DNA of 64,000 nt from Mesostigma viride. Its lineage: Eukaryota; Streptophyta; Mesostigmatophyceae; Mesostigmatales; Mesostigmataceae. The stretch is from NCBI GenBank assembly GCA_009746045.1, contig RPFO01000026.1:3666563-3730562 (forward strand), in the 5' to 3' direction. Under the pieces are notes generated by a model. It saw only the letters and a list, made by a program, of their open reading frames with translations. It was not told the origin of the DNA and searched no databases. Both the position numbers and the translations under genes were made by a program. Below are positions 8,193 through 17,834 of the stretch, piece by piece (within the stretch, counting starts at the first letter, position 1; every line of letters begins with the position of its first letter).

Positions 8193-9475
8193 TGGGACAG
8201 GTCCTCGCCCACCCCACAGGGCATGCAGTTAAGGCAGGCACATCAGCTCAGCTCATTTGGGTTTTACCAAATTAAGCTGAGTGGCCAGCCGCCATGGTGG
8301 CGCCGGAGATTGTGGCACGCAGACGCGACAGCTGTCACGGACGCGCGCTATGTCATCCGGGCGCCCACTATGCACAAGACCGGTGACGTGCGCAAGGAAT
8401 TTGTCTTCTACGCATTTTCGACAAAGGCTAGTGACCGGGGGGGACACTAGCACTTGCAGCATAAGAGCGGACGAAAGTGTACGTGCACGCGCGCCGGGCC
8501 AGGCACAGCTGGGCGCGCAGCACTGACTTGAGCGGACGGCAGCACAAGTGTGCAGCGTCGAGAGGATCATACGCGTGTTAGTGGACAGCTGGAGCTGAAG
8601 CTGGACTGCTGGACTTCAACAGCGCCGAGGCTATTGACAGGCCAGGTGTCTTTGTGGTGTAGAATAGCGGGTCAACGTTATGAGGACTGGACAGAAAATG
8701 GAAAAGGACAATTTGCGGTGCGGAGCCAGATCGCTGGAATGAATGCGAAATCGCTGGCAGCCCTAAAAAGGGATTTCTTCTAGAAAGGAACGATTAGACG
8801 CAATGTTTGCTGGGCCACTCACACGCAAGGTGTAAGCGTGCAGATTGTCTGAAGGATATTATGCTTCGACCTTGCTGGACGTGACTCAATGTCGGACATT
8901 CCCAGGGACAGAAATGCCGGAGCCTCTAGGAGATGAGATCGGCAACAGGGTAGCAATTTAGATTTGTCGGGATGCCTTCCTGCTTTTGTTGGCATGTGTG
9001 GTAGAAAGCCAGGACGGCAACTGGAATGCGGTTTCTATTCGCATGGTTCAGGCAGCAAGATAGTTTTGGCATTCCTGGCTGGACTGACAAGTGTGGCGTG
9101 TGTCATGCGTGTGGCATGACGAATGGTTTGGTTCATAGTCGAAGAGGACTCTCACGCAGCGTGTAGTCTCTTCGAGTCTCTCGTTAGTGGCCTTCGTGTT
9201 TCTCCCTTTTCTTGGGAGCAAGGCCGGTATAGCATGTCATGGAGCGCTGCCTAACTGCGGGCTCGTGAGCATGGAGTGCATCGATATTGAGACTATCAAC
9301 GTGTTGTAATTGTATTAACTTTCTCAATAAACTCCGCATGTGCGGCTTCATCATCAGACTGTGCAAAGTATGTGTTTTGAAAGCATTATTCTATAGCAGG
9401 GGAGGCAATAAGGTGGTTATCAGGCACGAGGGACAGTTCCTTGTCCTCGGCTGAGAGCCCTCCTTTCTTTAATCA
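8193..9475 (+). repeat. 3' LTR of element A
   Basis: Starts TGGGACAGG after the polypurine tract and ends TTAATCA directly before a second copy of its own first 141 bp, giving TG...CA borders and a length of 1,283 bp. It contains an AATAAA at about 9325 that could serve as polyadenylation signal. No coding sequence is seen. The short sequence AATCA precedes both LTR starts, so the exact border could be a few bases off. Confidence 0.75.
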
Positions 9476-9616
9476 TGGGACAGGTCCTCGCCCACCCCAC
9501 AGGGCATGCAGTTAAGGCAGGCACATCAGCTCAGCTCATTTGGGTTTTACCAAATTAAGCTGAGTGGCCAGCCGCCATGGTGGCGCCGGAGATTGTGGCA
9601 CGCAGACGCGACAGCT
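9476..9616 (+). repeat. Truncated second copy of the element A LTR
   Basis: These 141 bases repeat 8193-8333 with no difference that I can see, then break off after CGACAGCT into element B sequence at 9617. It is either the start of another insertion that was cut short, or a recombination scar. Confidence 0.85.
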
Positions 9617-9998
9617 CCATAGGGGAGGGAACTGAGGCCACCGGGGTAGGGATAGCCTCCTGAGCTACCTGAGCCTCAGAGGCTGCAGGCACAGCAGAAC
9701 CCACAGATGGAAGGTGCCCAGCCCTCAAGTGTTCTGCCATCTGATTAACCAGACCCTCCACATGATCCAACCTTGTCATCAGGGCCCCGTGACGCTGGTC
9801 ATGACGTTGCTGATCATGTACCATACGCTGGAACAGGTTGAGAAAATGAGCTTCCACAAACCCAGCGTCTGCCTGGAGCGGCTCAGTGCCTGCGGCTCTG
9901 GGGCCAGCGTAGTCGTGCTGAAACACATACGTAGCCCTCAAGTCCTCTTGAAGTTGGGCAGGTGGCCTGGGTGTCCCCTCAGGATGGGAGTCTGCCAT
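9555..9998 (-). CDS. Unidentified ORF downstream of integrase in element B
   Basis: From an ATG at 9998 the frame codes about 147 residues. Residues 45-90 (AHFLNLFQRMVHDQQRHDQR and after) look like an amphipathic coiled coil; the rest is Pro/Ala/Val-rich. The last ~20 codons lie in the truncated LTR copy beyond 9617, so the natural C-terminus is lost. It starts about 50 bases past the integrase stop, where some LTR elements carry an additional gene, but it also resembles the N-terminal part of a Gag. I do not recognise the family. Confidence 0.4.
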   Translation of the reverse strand: MADSHPEGTPRPPAQLQEDLRATYVFQHDYAGPRAAGTEPLQADAGFVEAHFLNLFQRMVHDQQRHDQRHGALMTRLDHVEGLVNQMAEHLRAGHLPSVGSAVPAASEAQVAQEAIPTPVASVPSPMELSRLRATISGATMAAGHSA

Positions 9999-10045
9999 GG
10001 CTGGCAACCACAGACACACAGCACCAAAAAGGGAGTTAGCAGTGC

Positions 10046-12205
10046 TCACTGGGAGCTATGAAGGGGAGCACACCGCCCAGAGCCCATGACATACCACTCA
10101 GGCAAGGTAATCCCATGATGCTGGCAATAGTCTAGGACAGCAGAGTGACTGTTGGTGAGATCAGACAACCACAGCCACCTAGCAGTCACCTCTAGCTCTC
10201 CCTTCCAGTGTACCTTAAACTGCAGCTGTTTAGTCCTACCTTTCCCTTTCACCCTATGAGCCAACAACCGCTCCACTTCATAGATCTTCTCCCCCTCAGC
10301 ATCCAACTCATAAGGCAAGGGGGCAGACAATCTGCCTGGCGAGGTGTTACGCCTGTACAGCTTCAGCTGGGCTAGGTGAAAAATATTATTCCTGAGCTTC
10401 CAGTGGGAAGGCACCTGGACCTGGACCACGGTACCATAGTGAAAGGTGGCCAACACTGGGTAGGGACCCAACCAGAGGGGTTGCAGTTTCCTGCATTGCT
10501 CCTTTTCAGGCAGCACTCTGTTGGCTTCCAACAACACCAAGTCCCCGGGAGCTACAAAGGAATGACTGGCCACCGTTTGCTGCCAGGCTTTGGTGAGGTA
10601 CTTGTCCTGTGTCCTCAACAGCTGGGTAGCCACAATGCTGTGAGCCTCCGGGAAGGAAGCCAACAACTGCTGGACTGAACCAAGGCGTCGCTGGAAAGGG
10701 CCTTCAGCGTCTCTGTCAGATAGTTCCAAGTCGAATGTTGTCAAGGGACACTGGCCATTGCAGATCACGAAGGGTGACATCTGGTGAGGAGCCAGAGGAG
10801 AGTTGTTGATTGCAAACTCTATGAAAGGTAGCTTCTTGTCCCAGTCCTTGTTGTCGTGGGTACAATAGTGCTTTTGACACTCCCTGACAATTCTGTTCAT
10901 CCTCTCCACCGCACCAGTACTGGCACACCTGTACGCCACACCGAAGACCAGCTTAGTATCTAGGATGTCAAAGAATGACTTCCAAAATCCCGACAACCAG
11001 AGGGGGTCCTGATCAGTGATGATCACTCTAGGCATGCCATGCAGACGGTAGATCTCCTTCATAAACAGGTCCACACACTGTGCAGCGGTGAGGTGAGCAT
11101 TGCAAGGAATCAGATGGCACATCCTGGAAAGTCTGTCCATGACCACAAGGATCCTGTCATTGCCACCATCTGACATGGGTAGACCACAGATAAAATCCAT
11201 AGTCACACTGATCCAAGGGCGCAGGGGAATGGGCATAGCCATGGGAAAGATGGGCGTGGCTTGGTTCCTGACCTTATTTCTCTGACAGGAGTCACAGGAA
11301 TCCACATAGGCCTTAACATCCTGATAAAGGCCAGGCCACCAAAACCTCTGCTGCACCTCATGAAGTAGCTTAGCATAACCAGGATGACATGCGGTCACAT
11401 CGTCATGGAAACAATGTAACACTGTGGGAATGGCCATCTCAGGCACATACACCCTTCTAGTCACCACGTGCTCTGCATCATGAGTGTGAACATACAGAAC
11501 GCCCTCCCAGTATTCTACAGGTCTATTGCCAAAGTTGCCCCTCTGGATAGCTGCAGTAGCCATGTCCTCTGTTTTGGTGAAGGCCTTGATGACGTCCAGC
11601 AGGGAAATGTTTAAAGGATTGGGCAACACCAGGTCCTTGTCAGGTCCCAGGGGCTGCATCTGCATCTCCTCTTCCTGCCCAGGGCTAGCCACCAACTGCT
11701 TGGATGAGACAGTAGTTGCTATAGGCCCCTTTGACCTTGCCATCACCTGAGAGGCCAACACCTTGGACCGGTTTACCAACGCAGGGTCCATGACCCACTT
11801 CCTGGGCCTACCTCTGCTGAGCCTAGCAGGGTCTCCCTCACCTGGCTGCACTGTGGGAGTGGGCACCACACCATCAGGGCTTCTCCTAAGACTGTCAGAC
11901 AGTGACTGGACACCCTCCTGGACGCCTGTCAACTCTGGGACAGAGCCCTGGTCGATGAGCATCACGGGACCACCGTTATTCCCTACAGGTGGTGTCAACA
12001 GTTGAGAAGCCTTCTGGTTGTTGGCCTGAGCTCTAGTCACAGCTCCACATTCTACCACAGAAATCAGGGCAGCACAGATGTCCAAGTCCTCATGGAAACC
12101 TCCCATCAAATCCCTCCTTCTGGACAGGGCGTCAGGCACCACATTCTGCGTACCAGGAATGTACCTCACAGAGAAAGGCCCAACCCCCCCAGGAACTCCA
12201 TCCAT
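10046..12205 (-). CDS. pol: Integrase with chromodomain, element B
   Basis: The first part (YIPGTQNVVPDALSRR) is the end of RNase H; a Gln/Pro-rich linker follows. The integrase zinc module is CHPGYAKLLHEVQQRFWWPG with CDSCQRNK. The catalytic triad is Asp in VTMDFICGLP, Asp in IITDQDPLWL and Glu in TGAVERMNR; the usual DGQTER is altered but Glu is kept. The C-terminal domain (FVAPGDLVLL, LGPYPVL) leads to a chromodomain near residues 640-700 (IYEVERLL, FKVHWKGE, ARWLWLSDL). Chromodomains of this group bind methylated histone H3 and direct insertion to heterochromatin (family knowledge). It joins the RNase H frame upstream if a G7 run at about 12185 had one more G. Confidence 0.92.
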   Translation of the reverse strand: MDGVPGGVGPFSVRYIPGTQNVVPDALSRRRDLMGGFHEDLDICAALISVVECGAVTRAQANNQKASQLLTPPVGNNGGPVMLIDQGSVPELTGVQEGVQSLSDSLRRSPDGVVPTPTVQPGEGDPARLSRGRPRKWVMDPALVNRSKVLASQVMARSKGPIATTVSSKQLVASPGQEEEMQMQPLGPDKDLVLPNPLNISLLDVIKAFTKTEDMATAAIQRGNFGNRPVEYWEGVLYVHTHDAEHVVTRRVYVPEMAIPTVLHCFHDDVTACHPGYAKLLHEVQQRFWWPGLYQDVKAYVDSCDSCQRNKVRNQATPIFPMAMPIPLRPWISVTMDFICGLPMSDGGNDRILVVMDRLSRMCHLIPCNAHLTAAQCVDLFMKEIYRLHGMPRVIITDQDPLWLSGFWKSFFDILDTKLVFGVAYRCASTGAVERMNRIVRECQKHYCTHDNKDWDKKLPFIEFAINNSPLAPHQMSPFVICNGQCPLTTFDLELSDRDAEGPFQRRLGSVQQLLASFPEAHSIVATQLLRTQDKYLTKAWQQTVASHSFVAPGDLVLLEANRVLPEKEQCRKLQPLWLGPYPVLATFHYGTVVQVQVPSHWKLRNNIFHLAQLKLYRRNTSPGRLSAPLPYELDAEGEKIYEVERLLAHRVKGKGRTKQLQFKVHWKGELEVTARWLWLSDLTNSHSAVLDYCQHHGITLPEWYVMGSGRCAPLHSSQ

Positions 12206-12897
12206 CCAGCCATCCTCTTACTCATCCGGGTCTGTTCCAACACATGTACCAAGGGCCTGTGATCAGTCATCAGGGTAATAGACTCGTTGCCCTGTCCATC
12301 CCTGGCGCTGCTGGCCACAGAAAACTGAGCCCCCTTCAGTAGGTGTTCCCACTTGTGACAAGCCACCACCAATCCTAGCAGCTCCTGCTCATGAACAGGG
12401 TAGTTACGTTCTGCAGACGTCATACTCCTGGACATGTATTCCACTGGCTGAGGGCCCTTGCCATGATCTTGCATCAGCACTGCACCAATAGCACCCTGTG
12501 AAGCATCAGACCTAACCTGGTATGGCAAGTCTGGGTTGGGGCCCACCAGCAGGGGAGCCGTGGTAAGCTTCTGCTTCAACACATCAAAGGCTTGCTGGCA
12601 TGCTGCAGTCCACTCAAAGGGAACATCTTTCCTGAGCAGGGCTAACAGGGGACCAGAGATGGCCGCCATGTCAGGGATGAACCGTCGGTACCAGCCCACC
12701 AGGCCCAGAAAGGATCTGACATCCTGAGCTGACTTCAACACCGGCCACTCCAAAACAGCAGAGACCTTGCTGGCCTCAGGAGTCATACCTGCAGCGCTCA
12801 ACTGGTAGCCCAGAAACTTCACCTCTTGGCCCCACTCCACCTTGGACCTCTTCACCGACAGGTGATACTGATGGATCACCTTGAGGACCTCCTCCAC
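12166..12897 (-). pseudogene. pol: RT thumb and RNase H of element B
   Basis: Reading down from the hAT insertion point: EEVLKVIHQYHLSVKRSK continues the RT palm, then VKFLGYQLS, FLGLVGWYRRFIPDMA (thumb/connection), then RNase H with VRSDASQGAIGAVL, Glu in YPVHEQELLGLVVA, and LMTDHRPLVHVL. The key residues are intact. The first seven codons of the open frame lie in the hAT element and are not native. The frame stops at 12166 only because of the G7 run discussed for the integrase entry. As it stands RT is split by the insertion, hence scored as broken. Confidence 0.88.
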
Positions 12898-14356
12898 CAG
12901 TGTACAGCCATACGCAATACGCAATCATACGGGGCCCATGGGTATGGTGTATAATACGCCATACGGGGTATAATACGCAAATCATACGGGGACTCTTGAA
13001 AATGCTGTTTTTTGCATGGTTCAGGGGGTTCTTCAACATTCTGACCAATCAGGCATGTTTTTTTTGTGTTCTTGCAACACCACTTGCCTTTATTTAACAC
13101 ATCATCACATAATATTGCCGTTGCCGTCGCTGCATGCCTACAAATACAAGCATTGTACATCTGTTGTTATTAATAATGTCTGTCAATAGCACAAAATAAC
13201 AAAGTTGTATGCACAATCAGTGCACACGTGAAAAGGATAATAACACAAGTAGATATGCATGCACATTGACACTTGCAGTGGTATAGAGATCGCTGCCACC
13301 ATTACTGTATGTTGAAGTTAAAAAACCATGCCATCACTGCATGGAATGGCTATACTAGGACTGAAATACTGCACATGGTCAGTCGGCCAACTTGCCAAAA
13401 GTAATAAGACATTGTGCCAGAAACAGACATCTTGCCTACTCGTGGTAGGCCACCATGCAATATTGATCTACATGAAGCAAGAATCCATACGGGCTGCCAA
13501 CAATGTGGCTAGCGTGCAGGATAGCATGCATGCCAGCAACCCGACCCAGCTTCCCTAAACCATTAACACATATGGTACGGTGGCTGGCTAGCAGCAGCCT
13601 GCATGGCTAAATAAGGCATTTATGTGCATCGCGAGTCACACCAAATACCCCGCAGCCTGCGACGTAATGCCTCCGGCGGCCTCTTGCACTCGCTCACTCT
13701 TGCCTCCTTCGCATACGTAGCGCCCATGATATGGCGGGTGCTAGCCTTGCTCGGGTGGTAGAACCCGAGAATTTTGCATCCAAAAGTGTGCACGTCACTG
13801 AGCTAGTAGTTACCTGTCGGCTGCCCTTTCTTGTTGAGAGTCTGTTCTTTCACGATGTGTGTCCAGACAGTCTCGAATACGGCCTGCATCTCGTCGGCCC
13901 CATTATCATCGTGTTCCATAGACCCACACCATCACCGTCGCTAGCCATGGTGCCTGGATGTCAATTGTGCTACGATTAAATGTTAGGTGCCAGATGCGCG
14001 CCCTTGTTGGCAGACAACATAACTTCGTCACCTAATTTCCTCGTCCTTCGTCTCCTAGACCCTAGTCCGACACGCAGCAATCTGCAGCAATGCACGTACA
14101 GTCGTACATGCACGGCCAGCTTGGCACCTGCATCTAGTTCCGGCTCCACGTGCCGTCCAAAATGATGCCAGAAGCTACTTCGAACGAGGTTCATACGCAA
14201 AAAATACGCAAAAAATACGCAAAAAATACGCAATACGCAAAAAATACGCAAAAAATACGCAGTGCGTATTTTTTTTCCCATTTTCATACGGAAATCTTGC
14301 GTATGGCGTATAATACGCGCCATACGGCGTATTATACGCCGTATGGCTGTTCACTG
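12898..14356. mobile_element. Non-autonomous hAT-type DNA transposon in the RT gene of element B
   Basis: Termini are inverted: the left end starts CAGTGTACAGCCATACG and the right end, read inward, starts CAGTGAACAGCCATACG. The 8-bp TCCTCCAC at 12890-12897 is repeated exactly at 14357-14364. An 8-bp duplication with CAGTG-type ends is diagnostic of the hAT superfamily. Removing element and one duplication restores the RT frame (HLENV...EEVLKVI). Many ATACGC units, spaced by runs of A, lie near the right end (14195-14265) and others at both ends, which may be transposase binding sites. No transposase-like ORF is visible, so it would need a helper. Confidence 0.88.
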
Positions 14357-14953
14357 TCCTCCACGTTCTCCAGATGCTCCCTGAAGGTACGAGAGTGCAC
14401 CAGAATGTCGTCCAGGTAGACGACCACACAAGTCCTGAAGACCACCCTGGTAGTGTCACACAAGTGGGCAATGTCTTTGAACTTGGGGTTGCGAAGATCA
14501 GGTGAGATCTGGGGCAGGGCATTGCCAGTCAGGTGGCCAAAGATGGCATTGACAAACATCTGCATAGTGGCAGGACTGTTAGAGGCCCCATGGGCATTAC
14601 TGTCCACTGGAACTGTCCCCATGGAGTAGAAAAGGCCGTCTTGGGGATGTCCTCAGTAGCCACCCTGATCTGCCAGAAAGCATGCCTGAGGTCAAACTTG
14701 GTAAAAAGGCAGCTCCTGCAGTCCTCTCCAGCAGCTCATCAATTCTGGGCAGAGGGTACCTGGACTTGACAGTCACCTTGTTCAGTCCCCTCAGGTCAAT
14801 GCACAACCTCCACCCCCCATCATGCTTGGGTACAAGCAAACACCCAGAACTGAAAGGACTGTTAGCTGGGAGGATCAGACCAGCCTCCAACAGGCCAATA
14901 AGTATGGTCTTCAGCTCTGCCATCTCTGCAGGGCCCATCCTGTACATAGGCAC
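14357..14953 (-). pseudogene. pol: RT fingers and palm of element B
   Basis: The upper part, starting MPMYRMGPAEMAEL at 14953, has the Gypsy pattern GLILPANSPFSSGCLLVPK, GWRLCIDLRGLNK and [16 protein letters not shown]. The frame then slips at a T5 run (about 14725), slips again at a G4 run (about 14592) and continues as [18 protein letters not shown] and the catalytic VVYLDDILVHS. With one added base at each run the conserved order is uninterrupted. The piece ends at the hAT target duplication. Confidence 0.88.
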
Positions 14954-14972
14954 AAAGGAGGACGAGCACCCT

Positions 14973-15845
14973 CTACCAACTTGATGACATGTGTGATGGG
15001 TCCCTCAGGAGGATACTGGGGCATCTTGTCCTCAAAGATGGCTCCATACTGTCCAACAAGGCATCATGCTGCTGTTGTTGCTCAGTGGTGACAGTAGAAC
15101 TGACAGCATTGACAGAATGACCACTAGCAGACTCAGGTTCATTAGGCACCAAATGCAGGAAAAAGATGTGTTCCACTGGATAGGTGGCCAAATAAGACAG
15201 AGTATGCTTGGCAGACCACACATGCTTCAGTAGGGCAGCCCGTTTCTCCTCCAAAGTCGGCTCTTGATCCACCCCTTTCGCACCTGCTTCCCCTCCCTTG
15301 CCATCATTGACAGCTGTCTGTGTGGAACAGCACTCAGTGGCTGTTCTTCTCCCCCCTGGCAACACACAGGTAGCATCCCACACTGTCCCATCCTTGAACT
15401 GGACCACCCTGTCAGGCCAAGAAATAGCAGGATTGGTGTCAGACAACCATGGGATCCCCAAAATCACATCTGCTGCCGTGAGGGGAATGACATCTGCTGT
15501 CACTTCCAAAGTCTGGGATGAACAAACTTGGAAGATGAGCTGCACGTAGCCAGGTGAGCAGCTTCTCCTGCCATCAGAATACTGCACCATGACAGGTGTG
15601 GGGTGGGCAAACACAGGCAACTTCAACTCCTGCACCAAGGATGCAGCAATATAATTACTGCCAGCACCAGAATCAATCATAAACAAGCAAGCTGGCTGAG
15701 CCAAGGGAACTGGCACGTTGAGGAGCCTAGCCTGAAACTTGAGTAAGTGACCTGGTACAGGAGGACCCACAGGGACAGCAGGGTCAGAAGCACCCACAGT
15801 GTTCACTGGCCTAACGTCAACAGCAGGCAGGTCAGACCTGGCCAT
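14973..15845 (-). CDS. pol: Aspartic protease region of element B
   Basis: The retroviral-type protease is seen as CLFMIDSGAGSNYIA (catalytic Asp-Ser-Gly) followed by VILGIPWL. Processes the Gag-Pol polyprotein. The linker towards RT carries a Glu/Asp/Lys-rich part. The frame is lost at about 15040: the adjacent frame reads YGAIFEDKMPQYPPEGP, the usual segment before RT, so the last ~25 codons here are probably not native. A further one-base slip at a T run near 14960 separates it from the RT start. Confidence 0.88.
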   Translation of the reverse strand: MARSDLPAVDVRPVNTVGASDPAVPVGPPVPGHLLKFQARLLNVPVPLAQPACLFMIDSGAGSNYIAASLVQELKLPVFAHPTPVMVQYSDGRRSCSPGYVQLIFQVCSSQTLEVTADVIPLTAADVILGIPWLSDTNPAISWPDRVVQFKDGTVWDATCVLPGGRRTATECCSTQTAVNDGKGGEAGAKGVDQEPTLEEKRAALLKHVWSAKHTLSYLATYPVEHIFFLHLVPNEPESASGHSVNAVSSTVTTEQQQQHDALLDSMEPSLRTRCPSILLRDPSHMSSSW

Positions 15846-16406
15846 GACAGAAGGATGACCTGGGGACCCAACTAGTTTTTTGACTCAGGTGGGTCTGGGA
15901 GTGCTCCACTGCCTGATGGTGGAAGCTGCTCAGGTGGTGCTGGAGGCTCATCCTCGTCCCCCCATCCTCCTCATCTGCCAGCAGCTGCATGAGAGCGTTC
16001 ACCATCCTACGCTTATCCTGTCTGCTGAAGGGCCTAGCGCGGGACTGGAACCTCCCAGAGGGCTGGAAGTTGGGCTGGAACCCTGGCTGCATCCGGTGAT
16101 CGCCAGCAGGAACGCCAGGAGGTAGGCTGGGTGGCCTGGGAGATGGCAGGGCGCCAAAAGGTCCTCTCGTGGCAGGGGGAAACTGGTCCCGTCTGGGCAG
16201 TCCCGTGCAAAGTGACCTGGCTGGTTGCAGATAAAACAGTTACCCTGGGTGGGATCCAAGGCATTGAGCTCCCCCAGGAGGTCATCCAGCTGGTTCAGGG
16301 ACTTCTTGATGGGTGGCACTGGCGTGGCCACAGGCTCCCACTTGACAGAAAAAGCAGGCACACGACAGAGGGTAGCACATAAGACAACACCTTGTCCCAT
16401 TGCCAA
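15832..16406 (-). pseudogene. gag: Gag C-terminus with zinc knuckle, element B
   Basis: One CCHC knuckle (CFICNQPGHFARDC, spacing 2-4-4) binds the element RNA in this family. It is followed by a Pro/Gly-rich region that changes frame at about 16100 and continues as FQPNFQPSGRFQSRARPFSR up to the protease block. Upstream it links to the capsid-like part in another frame near 16390. Broken by frameshifts. Confidence 0.8.
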
Positions 16407-17616
16407 TCCACGTAGTCGAACTGGGAGAAGTGCTTGTCCACATCCAGTCGCACGTGTGGAGCCATGCCATGCAGTAGTCTGTGAAGCGCCTCTGCGTCAG
16501 AGCATTGGGGAATCTTGGCTCTAAGGTTGGTGAATTGCTCCACGAACTGTGGCAGCGTCAAACCAGCCTGCGTACAGTTAGCCAGTGCGTCCCGATCCAT
16601 GCGAAGCTGATCCTGGGGTAACAGAAACCGGCGAAAGCCCAAAGAGAGAGGGGAGGTCGGTACACGCACGTCCAGCCACAGAACGCAAAAACTCATCAAA
16701 ACGGTCGCTGGCACTGTCGCTCATCCGCTGCCTAACCATTCTCTTCTGGATGTCCATCGTGAGACGTTCCTCTGCCTTGGGCCCGTAGTTGGCGAAGTGG
16801 ATAGCGAAGACATCCTGAAACTTGGTGGAGAAATGGTCGAAGCTGCGATGGGTAAGGTTGGTCAGCGATAGCTTGTCTACCGACTCCACCTTGGGAAAAG
16901 GAACAGTACGAGGATACAAAGACGTGAGCTCCATCACTGGGGCGTGTGGCATTCTGACTCTCCGGCATTGTCGCAGCCACCGAGAGCCGTGGAGGCTCAT
17001 GCCCCTGTGCATCTGTCCCTTCATCAACAAAAGGAGCGTCAACCGCATATACCCTTCGTGTACCCAGTGTTGGAGACGGTTGATCCACGAAAACAGACTC
17101 TCCATCGCCCGCCTGCCCTTGCGACTCAAGTTGCTGCACACGCGCAATAGTCCTACCCACACTCTTCTCCAGCGCTTCCGCCACACTTCTAGCTCTCGCA
17201 GCTTCCTCACGTTCATGTTGTAATCGAATTTTCTCCGCTGTCAGCTCGTCAGCCGCTAGCCGAGTGCCGTCTCGCCCCGGCACCGTGTTGTAGCCAAAAC
17301 GAATAGCCGAACCGTATTCGGGTGCTGGCGAACGCGTGTCCTCCACGTTGGAGAACCGTGGTCCACCTCTACCAGCGCCACGCAAGGAGGGCTCGCCTGG
17401 TTGCACACCGAGGGGCAAGATGGAGAACTTTGGGCCGACCGACAGCGAATATCTGCGGGAAGCAGACATTAAGGTGGTATCTCCAAATAGTTGACGTCTG
17501 GGAGTAGATGATGAAACCCTTTCATCACCGGTCGTCCGTTGAGCTGCTAAAGATGTGGTTGCATCTTCAACTCTCTTACTTGATAACGGTGGTTGTGTCT
17601 CCGGGTTACTCATCAC
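16295..17616 (-). pseudogene. gag: Gag N-terminal and capsid region, element B
   Basis: The most likely start is the ATG at 17613 or 17616 (MSNPETQPP), about 200 bases inside the 5' LTR. The N-terminal 170 residues are Arg/Ser/Pro-rich with a helical stretch (AEKIRLQHEREEAARARSVAEAL). The frame shifts near 16930 to one with FDHFSTKFQDVFAIHFANYG, and near 16690 to one with FRRFLLPQDQLRMDRDAL and LPQFVEQFTNLRAKIPQCSD, the last being a typical retrotransposon Gag capsid segment. At least two one-base shifts break it. Confidence 0.78.
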
Positions 17617-17817
17617 TCCATGGGTCGCGCATGCCGGACTGGGGAACGTTAGAGACTTGTGAGCTCAAAGCAGCTCTCAGAGCAAGACTGTCACATAAGG
17701 ATGAGTCACACTCTAAAAACTGTCCGAACACACAGCATAACGTACCCTCTCTGGGTCGGGCAAGAATTCCATTGTTAACCGTGAACTAATACTATCAAGA
17801 CAACCAACACCTAGGTA

Positions 17818-17834
17818 GAAACCTCCGATACCAA
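17818..17834 (-). promoter_or_regulatory. tRNA primer binding site of element B
   Basis: One base inside the 5' LTR, the minus strand reads TGGTATCGGAGGTTT. It resembles the plant initiator-Met primer site (TGGTATCAGAGC), differing at a few positions. The Copia element at 43-50 kb uses the same sequence. Confidence 0.75.

Larger units (their letters stand above)
1..9475 (+). mobile_element. Ty3/Gypsy LTR retrotransposon A with DNA methyltransferase and PHD finger
   Basis: Domain order read on the + strand is Gag, CCHC knuckle, aspartic protease, C5-cytosine methyltransferase, RT, RNase H, integrase, PHD finger, polypurine tract, LTR. Protease-RT-RH-INT order is the Ty3/Gypsy order. The 5' LTR and primer site are not in the window: nothing in 1-318 matches the 3' LTR. 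The coding region falls into five reading-frame blocks, each shifted by minus one base from the one before; three of the four shifts lie at or near G6-G7 runs. Read as a polyprotein it would be about 2,600 residues. Methyltransferase-bearing retrotransposons are known from some algae and dinoflagellates (general knowledge); the PHD combination is what I would check for novelty. Confidence 0.92.

Noticed and set aside
14195-14265. CRISPR-like array of short repeats
   Set aside because: The units are irregular A-rich words in a eukaryotic hAT end, without spacers of constant length or cas genes.
14150-14419. ORF rich in Lys/Tyr/Ile repeats (KKYAKNTQ)
   Set aside because: Comes from the iterated ATACGCAAAAA words at the end of the hAT element.
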